NCBI GenBank assembly: GCA_002722175.1
Contig: PBKU01000033.1
Location: 58,050 to 122,049 of the forward strand
DNA: 64,000 nt
Direction: 5' to 3'
Origin: Magnetovibrio sp.
Lineage (GTDB): Bacteria > Pseudomonadota > Alphaproteobacteria > Rhodospirillales > Casp-alpha2
The notes beneath the pieces are model-generated. The model ran no database searches. It was given only the letters and a program-made list of their open reading frames with translations, and was not told the origin of the DNA. How positions within the stretch are numbered: the stretch's first letter is position 1; the number at the start of each line of letters is the position of its first letter. Made by a program: the position numbers and the translations under genes. This document shows, piece by piece, positions 37,375 to 45,935 of this stretch.

Positions 37375-38619
37375 CTACTCTGCTGCTGCAGCCATATATT
37401 TTTCCATTGGATTGCTCGGGGAGCGGTCCATCCATTTTCCCCATTCGTCGTAAAAGTGACGCATGCCTATTTCATCATGAATAAATTCATCTTCGTGACG
37501 CCCATGGAGAATTCGTCTGGGTTCTGAACCAGGCAACATCGTTGATCCTTGACCAGCAACCCCAATCAGGTCTTCATGCAGATTTCGACCAAATGGGCCC
37601 CAAATTGAGTTGTGATGATCGATTCGTATTCTCCTTTCTTCTGGAGTATCACTTTTTAGGCCAAGGCCACGAAACTCAATCATAACTTTGTCAGGCCCTA
37701 GCGGTGTAACGATATCGCAACGTAGGGCCGATCCTCGAAGGTTAAAATTCATTCCCGGAAAAAAATCAATCATATACCATTGGTTCGGGGGAAAGCCAGG
37801 AAATGAAAGTGTTTCGCGTGATTCGAAACCCTCATATTCCTCATATTTTACCGTGAAGCTATTAACATTTACATGTCCGTTTGGAAAACCTACATTTTTC
37901 CGAGCAAAATACTCATCGTTAAAGCCCGTTACTCGATTATGATAGTGCATGTAGTCATGATAAAATTCACTGTTTGTATCATGCCAAAGTTTGTAATTAG
38001 TCCCAATTATTGCTTTATGATAGTGAAATACTTCAAGTGGTTCCGTGTCGACAGCTTCCCTAATACAGTCAAAGCAGCCAGCAGCCCACTCTTCCACTCC
38101 ACTTGGAACCTGATCGTTTAGGCATACCCATACAAATCCGCCAAATACTACTTCACAGCGAAGCCGTCTAAGGCCTACATTCTCCTTTTTTAAACGGTCC
38201 TGGTAGCCATCTTCTCCGCGCGTGATAAAGGCACAATTTCCTTTCATATCAAACATCCAACCGTGGAACATACAAGTCATATGTTTTGGGTTACCTGACG
38301 GTTGAGCTTCTTTGAACGATCCGGAAGGCCGTCTTTCAATCATCATGCCTCTATGTGGACAAACGTTCAAAAACGCGCGAATTTGATTGTCCGTGCCGCG
38401 GACTACGATTACTGGCTCTCTTGCAATAGATGAAGTCCGAAAATCATAAGGCTCTGGTAGTTCAGATTCGTGACAAACCGGTATCCAGACTTTTTTGAAG
38501 ATCTTTTCTAATTCTTCTTCGTAAATATCCGGATCTGAATAAATACGACTATCTACCCATTCCCCGGGCTTTAATACGCCGGGCACATCGTTCCATTGTC
38601 TATGATTTCTTGCTGGCAT
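37375..38619 (-). CDS. Rieske non-heme iron oxygenase alpha subunit, substrate unknown
   Basis: A 414-residue catalytic subunit. The Rieske ligands are C87, H89, C116 and H119 (CPHRG and CMFHGW), with 26 residues between the two pairs rather than about 17. The mononuclear-iron region reads DTNSEFYHDYMHYH (214-227); by comparison with D/E-x3-D-x2-H-x4-H, glutamate 218 stands at the bridging aspartate and the second histidine spacing is x3 or x5. A GPFGRNLHEDL stretch supplies the C-terminal acidic ligand. Good AGGAG site before the ATG. Bridging glutamate is known from carnitine oxygenase CntA, so a quaternary-amine or demethylation substrate is possible. Confidence 0.9.
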   Translation of the reverse strand: MPARNHRQWNDVPGVLKPGEWVDSRIYSDPDIYEEELEKIFKKVWIPVCHESELPEPYDFRTSSIAREPVIVVRGTDNQIRAFLNVCPHRGMMIERRPSGSFKEAQPSGNPKHMTCMFHGWMFDMKGNCAFITRGEDGYQDRLKKENVGLRRLRCEVVFGGFVWVCLNDQVPSGVEEWAAGCFDCIREAVDTEPLEVFHYHKAIIGTNYKLWHDTNSEFYHDYMHYHNRVTGFNDEYFARKNVGFPNGHVNVNSFTVKYEEYEGFESRETLSFPGFPPNQWYMIDFFPGMNFNLRGSALRCDIVTPLGPDKVMIEFRGLGLKSDTPEERRIRIDHHNSIWGPFGRNLHEDLIGVAGQGSTMLPGSEPRRILHGRHEDEFIHDEIGMRHFYDEWGKWMDRSPSNPMEKYMAAAAE

Positions 38620-38968
38620 GATAATTTACACTCCTATCTATCCCGACTTACTCAAATTCTAAAGGTTAACGTGCCTCTCATAATAACTAGGAAAAAAATA
38701 ACAAACTACTAATTATTCAATTCGTAAAATATGATGGTATAATCTTTACTCGTAAATCTAAAAATACTTATAACTTGATAGATAAAACCTTTCAATAGAA
38801 GCTCGTAGGCCACCTTAATTTATCTAAAATTACCTGATAAACAACACTTAAAAAAAGGATATGGTATAAAAATTATTACAGTATTGTTCCACGTGATAAA
38901 ATTTGGCGCTTTTTTTCCTGTCATTGATAGTTTACGTTTCAGGAACAAATAGTTGGCGAGATAAATGC
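38620..38968. other. 349-base divergent intergenic region (oxygenase alpha and trpG)
   Basis: No gene seen. A TATAAT sequence at 38738-38743 (plus strand) is the best -10 candidate but lacks a good -35. The ORF of trpG extends 66 bases into the region without evidence for use. No trp leader peptide with tandem tryptophan codons or attenuator hairpin was recognised. Confidence 0.5.
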
Positions 38969-39550
38969 GTGTTATTACTAATAGATAATTATGATAGTTT
39001 TACGTATAACCTTTTACATTATATTGGCGAGTTAGGCGAAGATATAGCGGTTCACCGCAATGATATGATCACTTCAGAGGAAGCTTTAAATTTAAATATT
39101 AATGGGATAGTAATTTCTCCCGGGCCCTGCGACCCTGATCGTGCTGGTATATGCCTTGACTTGGTACAAAAAGCTGCACGTATTTCTATACCAGTTCTCG
39201 GGGTTTGTCTTGGACACCAGGTTATAGGACAAGCTTTTGGCGGACGGATTGTACGTTCTCCTGTAGCGATGCATGGAAAGCTTAGCTCCATAAATCATAA
39301 TGGTGAAGGTCTTTTTGATCAGCTTCCTGACCCATTCCTTGCAACACGCTATCATTCTTTAACCATTGACCCTCCGAGCTTACCCGTATGTTTTGAAATT
39401 TTAGCAACAACGGATGATGGGGTAATACAAGGTATCAAGCACAGAAATTTACCCGTTCATGGGGTCCAATTTCACCCGGAGTCAATTGCGTCAGAATGTG
39501 GCCATCGGCTACTTAAAAACTTTCTCTCTATTTGTAAGGGAAGAAAATAA
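38969..39550 (+). CDS. trpG: Anthranilate synthase glutamine amidotransferase component
   Basis: Class I glutamine amidotransferase, 193 residues, supplying ammonia to TrpE. The GTG start at 38969 opens the typical MLLLIDNYDSFTYNLLHY. Oxyanion motif ISPGPCDPD, nucleophile Cys80 in GVCLGHQVIGQAFGG and the HGVQFHPESI His/Glu pair are present. Starts the trpG-trpD-trpC-moaC-moeA run, with trpD beginning two bases after its stop codon. The frame extends 22 codons upstream, but those residues do not match the family. Confidence 0.95.
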   Translation: MLLLIDNYDSFTYNLLHYIGELGEDIAVHRNDMITSEEALNLNINGIVISPGPCDPDRAGICLDLVQKAARISIPVLGVCLGHQVIGQAFGGRIVRSPVAMHGKLSSINHNGEGLFDQLPDPFLATRYHSLTIDPPSLPVCFEILATTDDGVIQGIKHRNLPVHGVQFHPESIASECGHRLLKNFLSICKGRK

Positions 39551-39551
39551 A

Positions 39552-40574
39552 ATGCATGAAAACATGAACAGCTTACTCGAAAAAATTGCTGCTGGAGGCA
39601 TATTAACAGCTGATGAATCGGAGTTAGCTTTTTCTAATATTATGTCAGACCAAGCCTCACCTGTTCAGATGGCAGCATTTCTAATGGCGTTGCGAATTCG
39701 AGGTGAAACTGTAGATGAAATAACAGGTGCTGTTAAGTGTATGCGGCAAAAAATGCTGACAATTCAAGCTCCATCAGACGCGATGGATATTGTTGGGACA
39801 GGCGGTGATGCAAAGGGAACGCATAACATTTCAACCTGTACGGCTTTTGTTGTTGCCGGCGCAGGTATTCCGGTTGCAAAGCATGGTAATCGGGCAATTT
39901 CTTCAAAGTCAGGCGCGGCTGACGTTTTGGCCGCCCTTGGAGTGAATGTTGAGGCAGACGTACCAACTATTGAAAAGTCTTTAAAAGAGGCAAACATATG
40001 TTTTTTATGGGCGCCAAAACATCACAGTGCTATGCGCTATGTTATGCCTGTTCGCCAAGAATTAGCAACGAGAACGATTTTTAATATTTTAGGTCCCCTT
40101 TGTAACCCGGCACGTGTTCGGCGGCAGTTTACCGGTTCGTTCTCGCGTAATTGGATTAAACCAATGGCTCAGACACTAGGAAACTTGGGTTCACAAAGGG
40201 CGTGGGTAGTTCATGGAGCTGATGGTATGGATGAACTGAGCACGACAGGCGTTTCTTATGTGGCTGAACTGCTGGATGGCAAAGTTTCAACATTTGAAAT
40301 CGAACCAGGTGAGGTCGGCATTAAGAAAGCTAGTATTGAAGAACTGGTTGGTGGAGATCCGGATTATAATGCGAACGCAATCAAAGATGTTCTCAATGGG
40401 AACAACGGACCACTGTTTAACATTATAATTTACAATGCGGGAGCAGCTATTTTTGTTGCAGGAAAAGCGGAAAATCTTAAAACTGGGATCGACATGGCAG
40501 TGAATTCTATTGAAAGTGGAAAAGCCTCAGAGGCTTTGCACCGTTTGATTGAAATCACAAATTTACCACCATGA
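39552..40574 (+). CDS. trpD: Anthranilate phosphoribosyltransferase
   Basis: Transfers phosphoribosyl to anthranilate. The 340-residue protein has GTGGDAKGTHNISTCTAFV, the substrate-binding KHGNRAISSKSGAADVLAALG and a C-terminal domain with NAGAAIFVAGKAENLKTG. The start ATG at 39552 is just after the trpG stop; the frame could run 31 codons further up through trpG, but that is implausible. Followed by a 184-base gap before trpC. Confidence 0.96.
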   Translation: MHENMNSLLEKIAAGGILTADESELAFSNIMSDQASPVQMAAFLMALRIRGETVDEITGAVKCMRQKMLTIQAPSDAMDIVGTGGDAKGTHNISTCTAFVVAGAGIPVAKHGNRAISSKSGAADVLAALGVNVEADVPTIEKSLKEANICFLWAPKHHSAMRYVMPVRQELATRTIFNILGPLCNPARVRRQFTGSFSRNWIKPMAQTLGNLGSQRAWVVHGADGMDELSTTGVSYVAELLDGKVSTFEIEPGEVGIKKASIEELVGGDPDYNANAIKDVLNGNNGPLFNIIIYNAGAAIFVAGKAENLKTGIDMAVNSIESGKASEALHRLIEITNLPP

Positions 40575-40758
40575 TTTTTTTTATTCCGCTTAAAACTGTT
40601 GCTAACACCAGATAACAAGAGTTGGTAGTTTCATTAATCTTGTCTCAAATCGCACTCAAAAAGGTTTTGTTATTGTTATTTTGTACATTTTTTTGTTTCT
40701 GGCGTTCACATGTGTTTGAGATCTAGACCGTACGGACAACTCCGAAAACGTTAATAAG

Positions 40759-41565
40759 ATGAATGGAATTTTAGAAAAAATATGTTTGGACAAGAAAGAA
40801 TTTGTTAGAATTCGTAAGCTAGAACGTTCTTTTTTGGAAACCGAAAATATTGCACGGGGAGCGGATGCTCCTCGGGGATTTGTGCGTGCATTGTTGAACA
40901 GCATTTCGTCTAGTGATTATGCATTAATAACCGAAATTAAAAAAGCATCACCGTCCAGGGGCGTTATTCGAAAAAATTTTGAACCATCAAAATTAGCGAT
41001 AGCATATGAGAATGGCGGGGCAACGTGCCTTTCAGTTCTAACGGACGTGCCATATTTTCAAGGTGACGATAGTTATCTAGTAACTGCTCGCAACGCAGTT
41101 AACTTACCTGTTTTACGGAAAGATTTTATTTTAGACATATATCAGGTAGTAGAAACACGAGCACTCGGTGCTGATTGTGTTCTATTGATTATGGCTGCAC
41201 TTGACAATACGCAAGCTGAAGAACTTGAAGCCTGCTCATTAGAACTAGGAATGGATGTATTGATTGAAATTCATGACCAAACTGAACTGGACCGTGCTCT
41301 GCGCCTAAGCAGCCCGCTTATCGGTATTAATAATCGTAACCTAAAAACTCTTGAAGTCGATGTGGCAGTAACTAAGAAATTGGCACCTCAAATTCCTGAA
41401 GGCCGATTAATAGTAAGTGAAAGTGGAATTTCTACACCCGCTGACCTAGCGGTTTTATCGGAATCAGGCGCAAGGTGTTTTTTGATTGGAGAAAGTCTAA
41501 TGCGCCAAGATGATGTTATGTTAGCAACTTCTATTCTACTACAAAAAAATAGCGAGACACATTAA
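40759..41565 (+). CDS. trpC: Indole-3-glycerol phosphate synthase
   Basis: Closes the indole ring in tryptophan synthesis. The 268-residue protein is a TIM barrel with ITEIKKASPSRGVIRKNFEP, VLRKDFILDIYQVVETRALGAD, GINNRNLKTLEVD and VSESGISTPADL. It is a single-function enzyme without a TrpF fusion. The start follows a 184-base gap from trpD. moaC begins two bases after its stop. Confidence 0.96.
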   Translation: MNGILEKICLDKKEFVRIRKLERSFLETENIARGADAPRGFVRALLNSISSSDYALITEIKKASPSRGVIRKNFEPSKLAIAYENGGATCLSVLTDVPYFQGDDSYLVTARNAVNLPVLRKDFILDIYQVVETRALGADCVLLIMAALDNTQAEELEACSLELGMDVLIEIHDQTELDRALRLSSPLIGINNRNLKTLEVDVAVTKKLAPQIPEGRLIVSESGISTPADLAVLSESGARCFLIGESLMRQDDVMLATSILLQKNSETH

Positions 41566-41567
41566 CG

Positions 41568-42044
41568 ATGGCAGAGTTTTCACACATAGATCCAGATGGA
41601 AATGCTGTGATGGTAGAAATTTCGGCAAAAAGTGAAACAGAACGAATTGCTGTCGCAAAGGGAAGTGTTTTTATGGAAGCAACAACTATACAAAAGATTT
41701 TAGATGGCGGTTTTGCTAAAGGTGACGTCCTTTCTATTGGGCAATTAGCTGGAATAATGGGAGCCAAGCGAACGCCTGAACTGATACCCCTTTGTCATCC
41801 GTTGCTACTTACATCAGTGAAGGTAGAGCTTACGTGTGATTTAGAAAGAAATGCCGTTGACATTGTAGGCACCTGTAAACTGGTTGGAAAAACAGGAGTT
41901 GAAATGGAAGCACTTACGTCGGTTTCTATCGCGGCTCTTGCTGTTTATGACATGTGTAAGTCTGTTGATAAAGCGATGTCAATTAGTGATATTCGTTTAA
42001 TTTATAAGGCGGGCGGCAAGTCGGGCGAGTACGTTGGTCAATGA
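41568..42044 (+). CDS. moaC: Cyclic pyranopterin monophosphate synthase
   Basis: Second enzyme of molybdenum cofactor synthesis, forming cyclic pyranopterin monophosphate. The 158-residue protein has MVEISAKSETERIAVAKG, the IPLCHPL motif and VEMEALTSVSIAALAVYDMCK with the catalytic residues of the family. It starts 2 bases after trpC and overlaps moeA by four bases (ATGA), so the run is surely translated as one message. The matching moaA is not in the window. Confidence 0.96.
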   Translation: MAEFSHIDPDGNAVMVEISAKSETERIAVAKGSVFMEATTIQKILDGGFAKGDVLSIGQLAGIMGAKRTPELIPLCHPLLLTSVKVELTCDLERNAVDIVGTCKLVGKTGVEMEALTSVSIAALAVYDMCKSVDKAMSISDIRLIYKAGGKSGEYVGQ

Positions 42045-43237
42045 TTTCTGTTCAAGGTGCGCTAGAAAAAATTGTTAGCAATTTACCAACCTTATCTGAC
42101 GAGCTGGTATCCTTACCAAATGCTCTAGGTCGGATCCTGGCTAAAAGTATTTCATCACGAACCACCTCTCCACCATTCGCAATATCAGCTATGGATGGAT
42201 ATGCAGTCCGCTTTCAAGATGTAATGAAAATCCCGACAAGTTTAAAACAGGTTGGTGTATCAGCTACGGGCCGCCCTTTTCTGGGAACATTAGATGTTGG
42301 TCACTGCGTTCGCATTTATACAGGGGCGATGCTACCTGATGGAGCCGATACTGTTGTGATTCAAGAAGATACAACAACAGAAAAAAATATGGTTACAATT
42401 ACATCAATTTCTAAATTAGGAAATTGGATTCGGAAGGCAGGTCTAGATTTTTCAAAAGGCGATTATCTGTTGGGTGCCGGTCAGATGCTCTCCGCCCGTG
42501 ATATAGGTTTGCTAGCCGCGATGAATATAGCATGGGTAGCAGTAAGAAGGCGCCCCCAAGTAGCAATAATATCAACTGGAGATGAGTTGGTTATGCCGGG
42601 TGAACCTGCAGAATTTGGTCAAATCTATAGTTCAAACGGCCTTTTTCTCGAATCTTTTGTTAAGGGAATGGGTGGTAGTCCAGTAAATCTGGGAATTGCG
42701 CCTGATACAAAAACTGGACTAAATTCTTTACTCTCATGTGCGGTTGGAAAGGATATTCTAGTTACTTCAGGGGGTGCTTCTGTTGGTGATTTTGATTTTG
42801 TAAGGGAGGCTTTGGGAGTCGATGGATTAGCAAGGGGCTTTTATAAGGTTGCCATGCGACCTGGGAAGCCTCTAATGTTTGGCCATTTTGGCGCTCTTCC
42901 AGTACTAGGTTTACCGGGCAATCCTGTTTCAACTGCTATAACTGCTAGAATTTTCTTACGGGCGGCCATTGAAAAACTGTTAGGCGCCAATTTAAAAAAA
43001 GATATAAAAATGGCAGTGGTTGGTGCCGATCTGCCTGAGAATGACGAGCGTCAAGATTATATTCGAGCTACTGTAAAAATAAACTCTGATGGAACCCACG
43101 TAGTAACTCCATTTTCACGCCAAGATAGCGCAATGGCAGCTACATTAGCTAAAGCTGATTGTTTAATTGTTCGATCGCCTTTTTCTAAGCCTACCAAAAC
43201 TGGAGAACTGGTTAAAATATTAGACCTAAATTGTTAA
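42041..43237 (+). CDS. moeA: Molybdopterin molybdotransferase
   Basis: Inserts molybdate into adenylylated molybdopterin. The 398-residue protein has the N-terminal MoeA domain with SAMDGYAV, IYTGAMLPDGADTVV, the central GDELVMPG stretch and VTSGGASVGDFDFV, and MRPGKPLMFG with GLPGNPVS near the cofactor site. Full length. Last gene of the trpG-to-moeA unit, followed by the lexA promoter region. Confidence 0.95.
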   Translation: MISVQGALEKIVSNLPTLSDELVSLPNALGRILAKSISSRTTSPPFAISAMDGYAVRFQDVMKIPTSLKQVGVSATGRPFLGTLDVGHCVRIYTGAMLPDGADTVVIQEDTTTEKNMVTITSISKLGNWIRKAGLDFSKGDYLLGAGQMLSARDIGLLAAMNIAWVAVRRRPQVAIISTGDELVMPGEPAEFGQIYSSNGLFLESFVKGMGGSPVNLGIAPDTKTGLNSLLSCAVGKDILVTSGGASVGDFDFVREALGVDGLARGFYKVAMRPGKPLMFGHFGALPVLGLPGNPVSTAITARIFLRAAIEKLLGANLKKDIKMAVVGADLPENDERQDYIRATVKINSDGTHVVTPFSRQDSAMAATLAKADCLIVRSPFSKPTKTGELVKILDLNC

Positions 43238-43284
43238 TCGTTCCTAATCTAAAGAATTTAGGTACAAAAACTAAATCTATACTA

Positions 43285-43313
43285 TTGACATAAAAAAAGA
43301 ACTTTAATAGAAC
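43285..43313 (+). promoter_or_regulatory. lexA promoter
   Basis: A perfect -35 TTGACA (43285-43290) and a partial -10 TAGAAC (43308-43313) are 17 bases apart. The SOS box lies over the spacer and -10, so LexA bound here would block its own promoter. Confidence 0.6.
43299..43313 (+). promoter_or_regulatory. LexA (SOS) box upstream of lexA
   Basis: GAACTTTAATAGAAC matches the alphaproteobacterial direct-repeat SOS box (GTTC-N7-GTTC read on the opposite strand) exactly. A third GAAC follows at 43320-43323 with a six-base gap. Together with the gene directly downstream it supports negative autoregulation of lexA. Confidence 0.88.
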
Positions 43314-43440
43314 ATAAGTGAACTAAAGATATACAAATAGTCTTTGGTGGTGGTCAAAGCGGCTTTTTTATTTAACTTGTTAGAAAATCATATAATAGCT
43401 GCGAGCCTAGCGTTTTGGAAAAATAATTGGGAAAGAAAGT

Positions 43441-44157
43441 ATGTTAACGCATAAACAGCACGAATTACTTATGTTTATTAATGAGCGCATTAACGATAAA
43501 GGAATACCCCCTTCATATGAGGAGATGAAAGAAAAGTTACAATTGCGTTCGAAATCAGGTATTCACCGTTTGATCACCGGCCTTGAGGAACGCGGCTTCA
43601 TTCGTCGATTGCCGCATCGGGCGAGGGCAATTAAGGTACTGCAATTACCGGAAAACATTACAAAAAAAGAGACGTTACCTGAAAATCATCAGGTTAGTAA
43701 CGCTGCGAGATTTTTTCCTAATGTAATTCAAGGTGAATTTGGCACTGGCAAAAGAACAGTAACCGAGAGAGATGGGACGGTCCAGTTGCCTCTTGCTGGA
43801 AAAATAGCTGCTGGGCTGCCAATAGAAGCGTTGCAGGATAATTCAAATCAAATAGATATACCGGCTTCGATGATTGGGGGGGGCGAGCACTATGCGTTGT
43901 TAGTTGAGGGAGATTCGATGATTGATGCCGGGATTCTTGATGGTGATACTGTTTTGATCCGCAGAGGAAACATTGCAGAAAATGGCTCTATTGTTGTGGC
44001 CTTTGTTGAAAATCAAGAGGTAACTCTCAAAAGGCTTCGCCGCAAAGGCGATTCAATCGCTTTGGAGCCTGCAAACAACGCTTTTGAAACTCGTATTTTC
44101 GGGCCTGAGCAAGTTGAGGTTCAGGGGGTTTTAGTTGGATTGTTGCGAAAATACTAA
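43441..44157 (+). CDS. lexA: LexA repressor
   Basis: SOS repressor and self-cleaving protease, 238 residues. N-terminal helix-turn-helix at about 20-60 ([20 protein letters not shown]), an acidic linker, and C-terminal peptidase S24 domain. The probable cleavage site is KIAAG at 121-125 (between Ala124 and Gly125), with catalytic Ser159 (EGDSM) and Lys197 (VTLKRL). An SOS box is in the promoter. A typical comEC neighbour of many alphaproteobacteria is missing. Confidence 0.96.
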   Translation: MLTHKQHELLMFINERINDKGIPPSYEEMKEKLQLRSKSGIHRLITGLEERGFIRRLPHRARAIKVLQLPENITKKETLPENHQVSNAARFFPNVIQGEFGTGKRTVTERDGTVQLPLAGKIAAGLPIEALQDNSNQIDIPASMIGGGEHYALLVEGDSMIDAGILDGDTVLIRRGNIAENGSIVVAFVENQEVTLKRLRRKGDSIALEPANNAFETRIFGPEQVEVQGVLVGLLRKY

Positions 44158-44442
44158 ATAAAATTACTAAATGTCTATGGCTCTTTCTGCACGCTATTCA
44201 TTATCTATTTGAAGACCGGAAAGCAGAAATTCTAAATTTTTGTTGTGTATTTTTTCTGATTGGAAAAAGCCCCGATTTAGGGCTCGTTTCCCTGAAGATT
44301 GGGGCATTGGAACGTCAGCTTTATTCGCTAAAGAAAATGTTGTCCAAAATAGTGTGAATTCATAGCGTAGCAGTATATACTTGTTTTTGATACAAAACGA
44401 TAAAGACAAATACTTGTAATTTGTTGATTGGATTTTTTATTA
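44158..44442. other. 285-base intergenic region between lexA and gltX
   Basis: No convincing gene. A hairpin (AGCCC at 44268-44272, GGGCT at 44280-44284) is followed, on the minus strand, by a T run, so it looks like a terminator for a minus-strand transcript. A 71-codon minus-strand frame at 44194-44409 spans it and is not convincing. In many relatives comEC lies here divergently from gltX; this gap may be a remnant of its loss. Confidence 0.4.
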
Positions 44443-45861
44443 ATGTCAGTTGTAACGCGTTTTGCTCCTTCCCCTTCAGGCTCTTTACATATTGGAGGAG
44501 CACGGACAGCTCTATTTAACTGGTTGTTTGCGCGCCATCATGAACTTTATGGTAATGGCGGAAAATATCTTCTCCGAATTGAAGATACTGATAGAGCTAT
44601 TTCAGTGGAAGGGGCTACTAAACAAATATATGAGAGCCTTGAATGGCTTGGTTTGGATTGGGATGGTGAAGCAGTTTCTCAGTTTGCCCGTGTTGAGCGT
44701 CATCGTGAGATAGCCAGTCAGCTGCTAAATACTGGTTTGGCTTATAATTGTTATTGTACGCCTGAACAATTGTCAGAAATGCGAGAACTTGCCCGTAATG
44801 ACGGTCGTCCAATGCGCTATGACCGGCGGTGGAGGGATCGTGAGCCATCAGATGCCCCATCCGGCGCAGCTCCTGCTATCAGATTTAAGATGCCGCTGGA
44901 AGGCGTATCCGTTATAAATGACCTAGTACAAGGCAAGGTCGAAGTTTCCAACAAAGAATTGGATGATTTAGTGTTATTACGAGGTGATGGTACACCTACC
45001 TATATGCTAGCATCTGTTGTCGACGACCACGATATGGGGGTTACTCACATCATCAGAGGAGACGATCATCTTACAAATGCTTTTCGACAAAGCCAAATTT
45101 GCAGGGCGTTAGAGTGGAATTTACCAGAATATGCTCATATTCCTCTAATTTATGGGCAAGATGGAACCAAACTTTCAAAACGTCATGGAGCTGTAGGTGT
45201 AGAATCGTATAAACAGCTTGGATATTTGCCTGAGGCACTATGCAATTACCTTCTTCGGCTTGGCTGGGGCCATGGAAATGAAGAGATCATCGACCGAAAT
45301 CAAGCTATTAAGTGGTTTGGTTTGGAGGCAGTTGGTAAATCTCCTTCCCGGTTTGATATTTCGAAGCTTGCAAGTATAAATGCTCATTATTTGCGTAATG
45401 CAGATGATAAACGCCTTGTAAATATTGTAATGCGGGAACTTCAAGAAAAATTTAATGGAACTATTGTCGATTGTGCTAAAGATAGAATTTTTCGTGGCAT
45501 GCCAGGATTAAAAGGACGGTCTAAATCAACAATTGAACTTACTGAAAATTCATTGTTTTACGTTTTTGAGCGGCCAATAAAGATAAGTAGAGATGCTGCA
45601 GAATTGCTAACAAGTGAAGCAAAGTACTTACTTCGAGAGTTTGCGAACATTCTTGAAAATAGTGATTGGTCTAAGGAAGCACTGGAGACTAAGGCTCGTA
45701 CAATTGCAGACCAGTCAAATATTAAACTGGGTGCACTGGCTCAACCATTACGGGCGGCTATAACTGGTAAAACTATTTCACCAAGTATTTTTGAAATTAT
45801 GGAGATTCTTGGCCCGGAAGAGACACAGGCACGCCTTGAAGATGTTCTTTGTGGTAATTAG
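44443..45861 (+). CDS. gltX: Glutamyl-tRNA synthetase
   Basis: Class I aminoacyl-tRNA synthetase charging tRNA-Glu, 472 residues. The HIGH-like motif is in SPSGSLHIGGARTALFNW and the KMSKS-like motif is KLSKRHG (about residue 243). Also seen: RIEDTDR and the discriminating GDGTPTYMLASVVDDHDMGVTHIIRG. A TTG at 44428 would add five residues, but the ATG at 44443 starts the usual MSVVTRFAPSPSG. Followed by gltA. Confidence 0.96.
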   Translation: MSVVTRFAPSPSGSLHIGGARTALFNWLFARHHELYGNGGKYLLRIEDTDRAISVEGATKQIYESLEWLGLDWDGEAVSQFARVERHREIASQLLNTGLAYNCYCTPEQLSEMRELARNDGRPMRYDRRWRDREPSDAPSGAAPAIRFKMPLEGVSVINDLVQGKVEVSNKELDDLVLLRGDGTPTYMLASVVDDHDMGVTHIIRGDDHLTNAFRQSQICRALEWNLPEYAHIPLIYGQDGTKLSKRHGAVGVESYKQLGYLPEALCNYLLRLGWGHGNEEIIDRNQAIKWFGLEAVGKSPSRFDISKLASINAHYLRNADDKRLVNIVMRELQEKFNGTIVDCAKDRIFRGMPGLKGRSKSTIELTENSLFYVFERPIKISRDAAELLTSEAKYLLREFANILENSDWSKEALETKARTIADQSNIKLGALAQPLRAAITGKTISPSIFEIMEILGPEETQARLEDVLCGN

Positions 45862-45935
45862 TGAAGATCTAATTGTACCAATTAAGAAAGCGTTTTTAGA
45901 CTTTGATTGGTAAGATAGAAAAGGGAAAATATCAA

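Noticed and set aside
38620..38968. trp leader peptide or attenuator before trpG
   Set aside because: No short frame with tandem Trp codons and no terminator/antiterminator hairpin pair was seen.
44194..44409. 71-codon minus-strand frame between lexA and gltX
   Set aside because: No ribosome site or recognisable sequence, and a terminator-like hairpin on the same strand lies within it.
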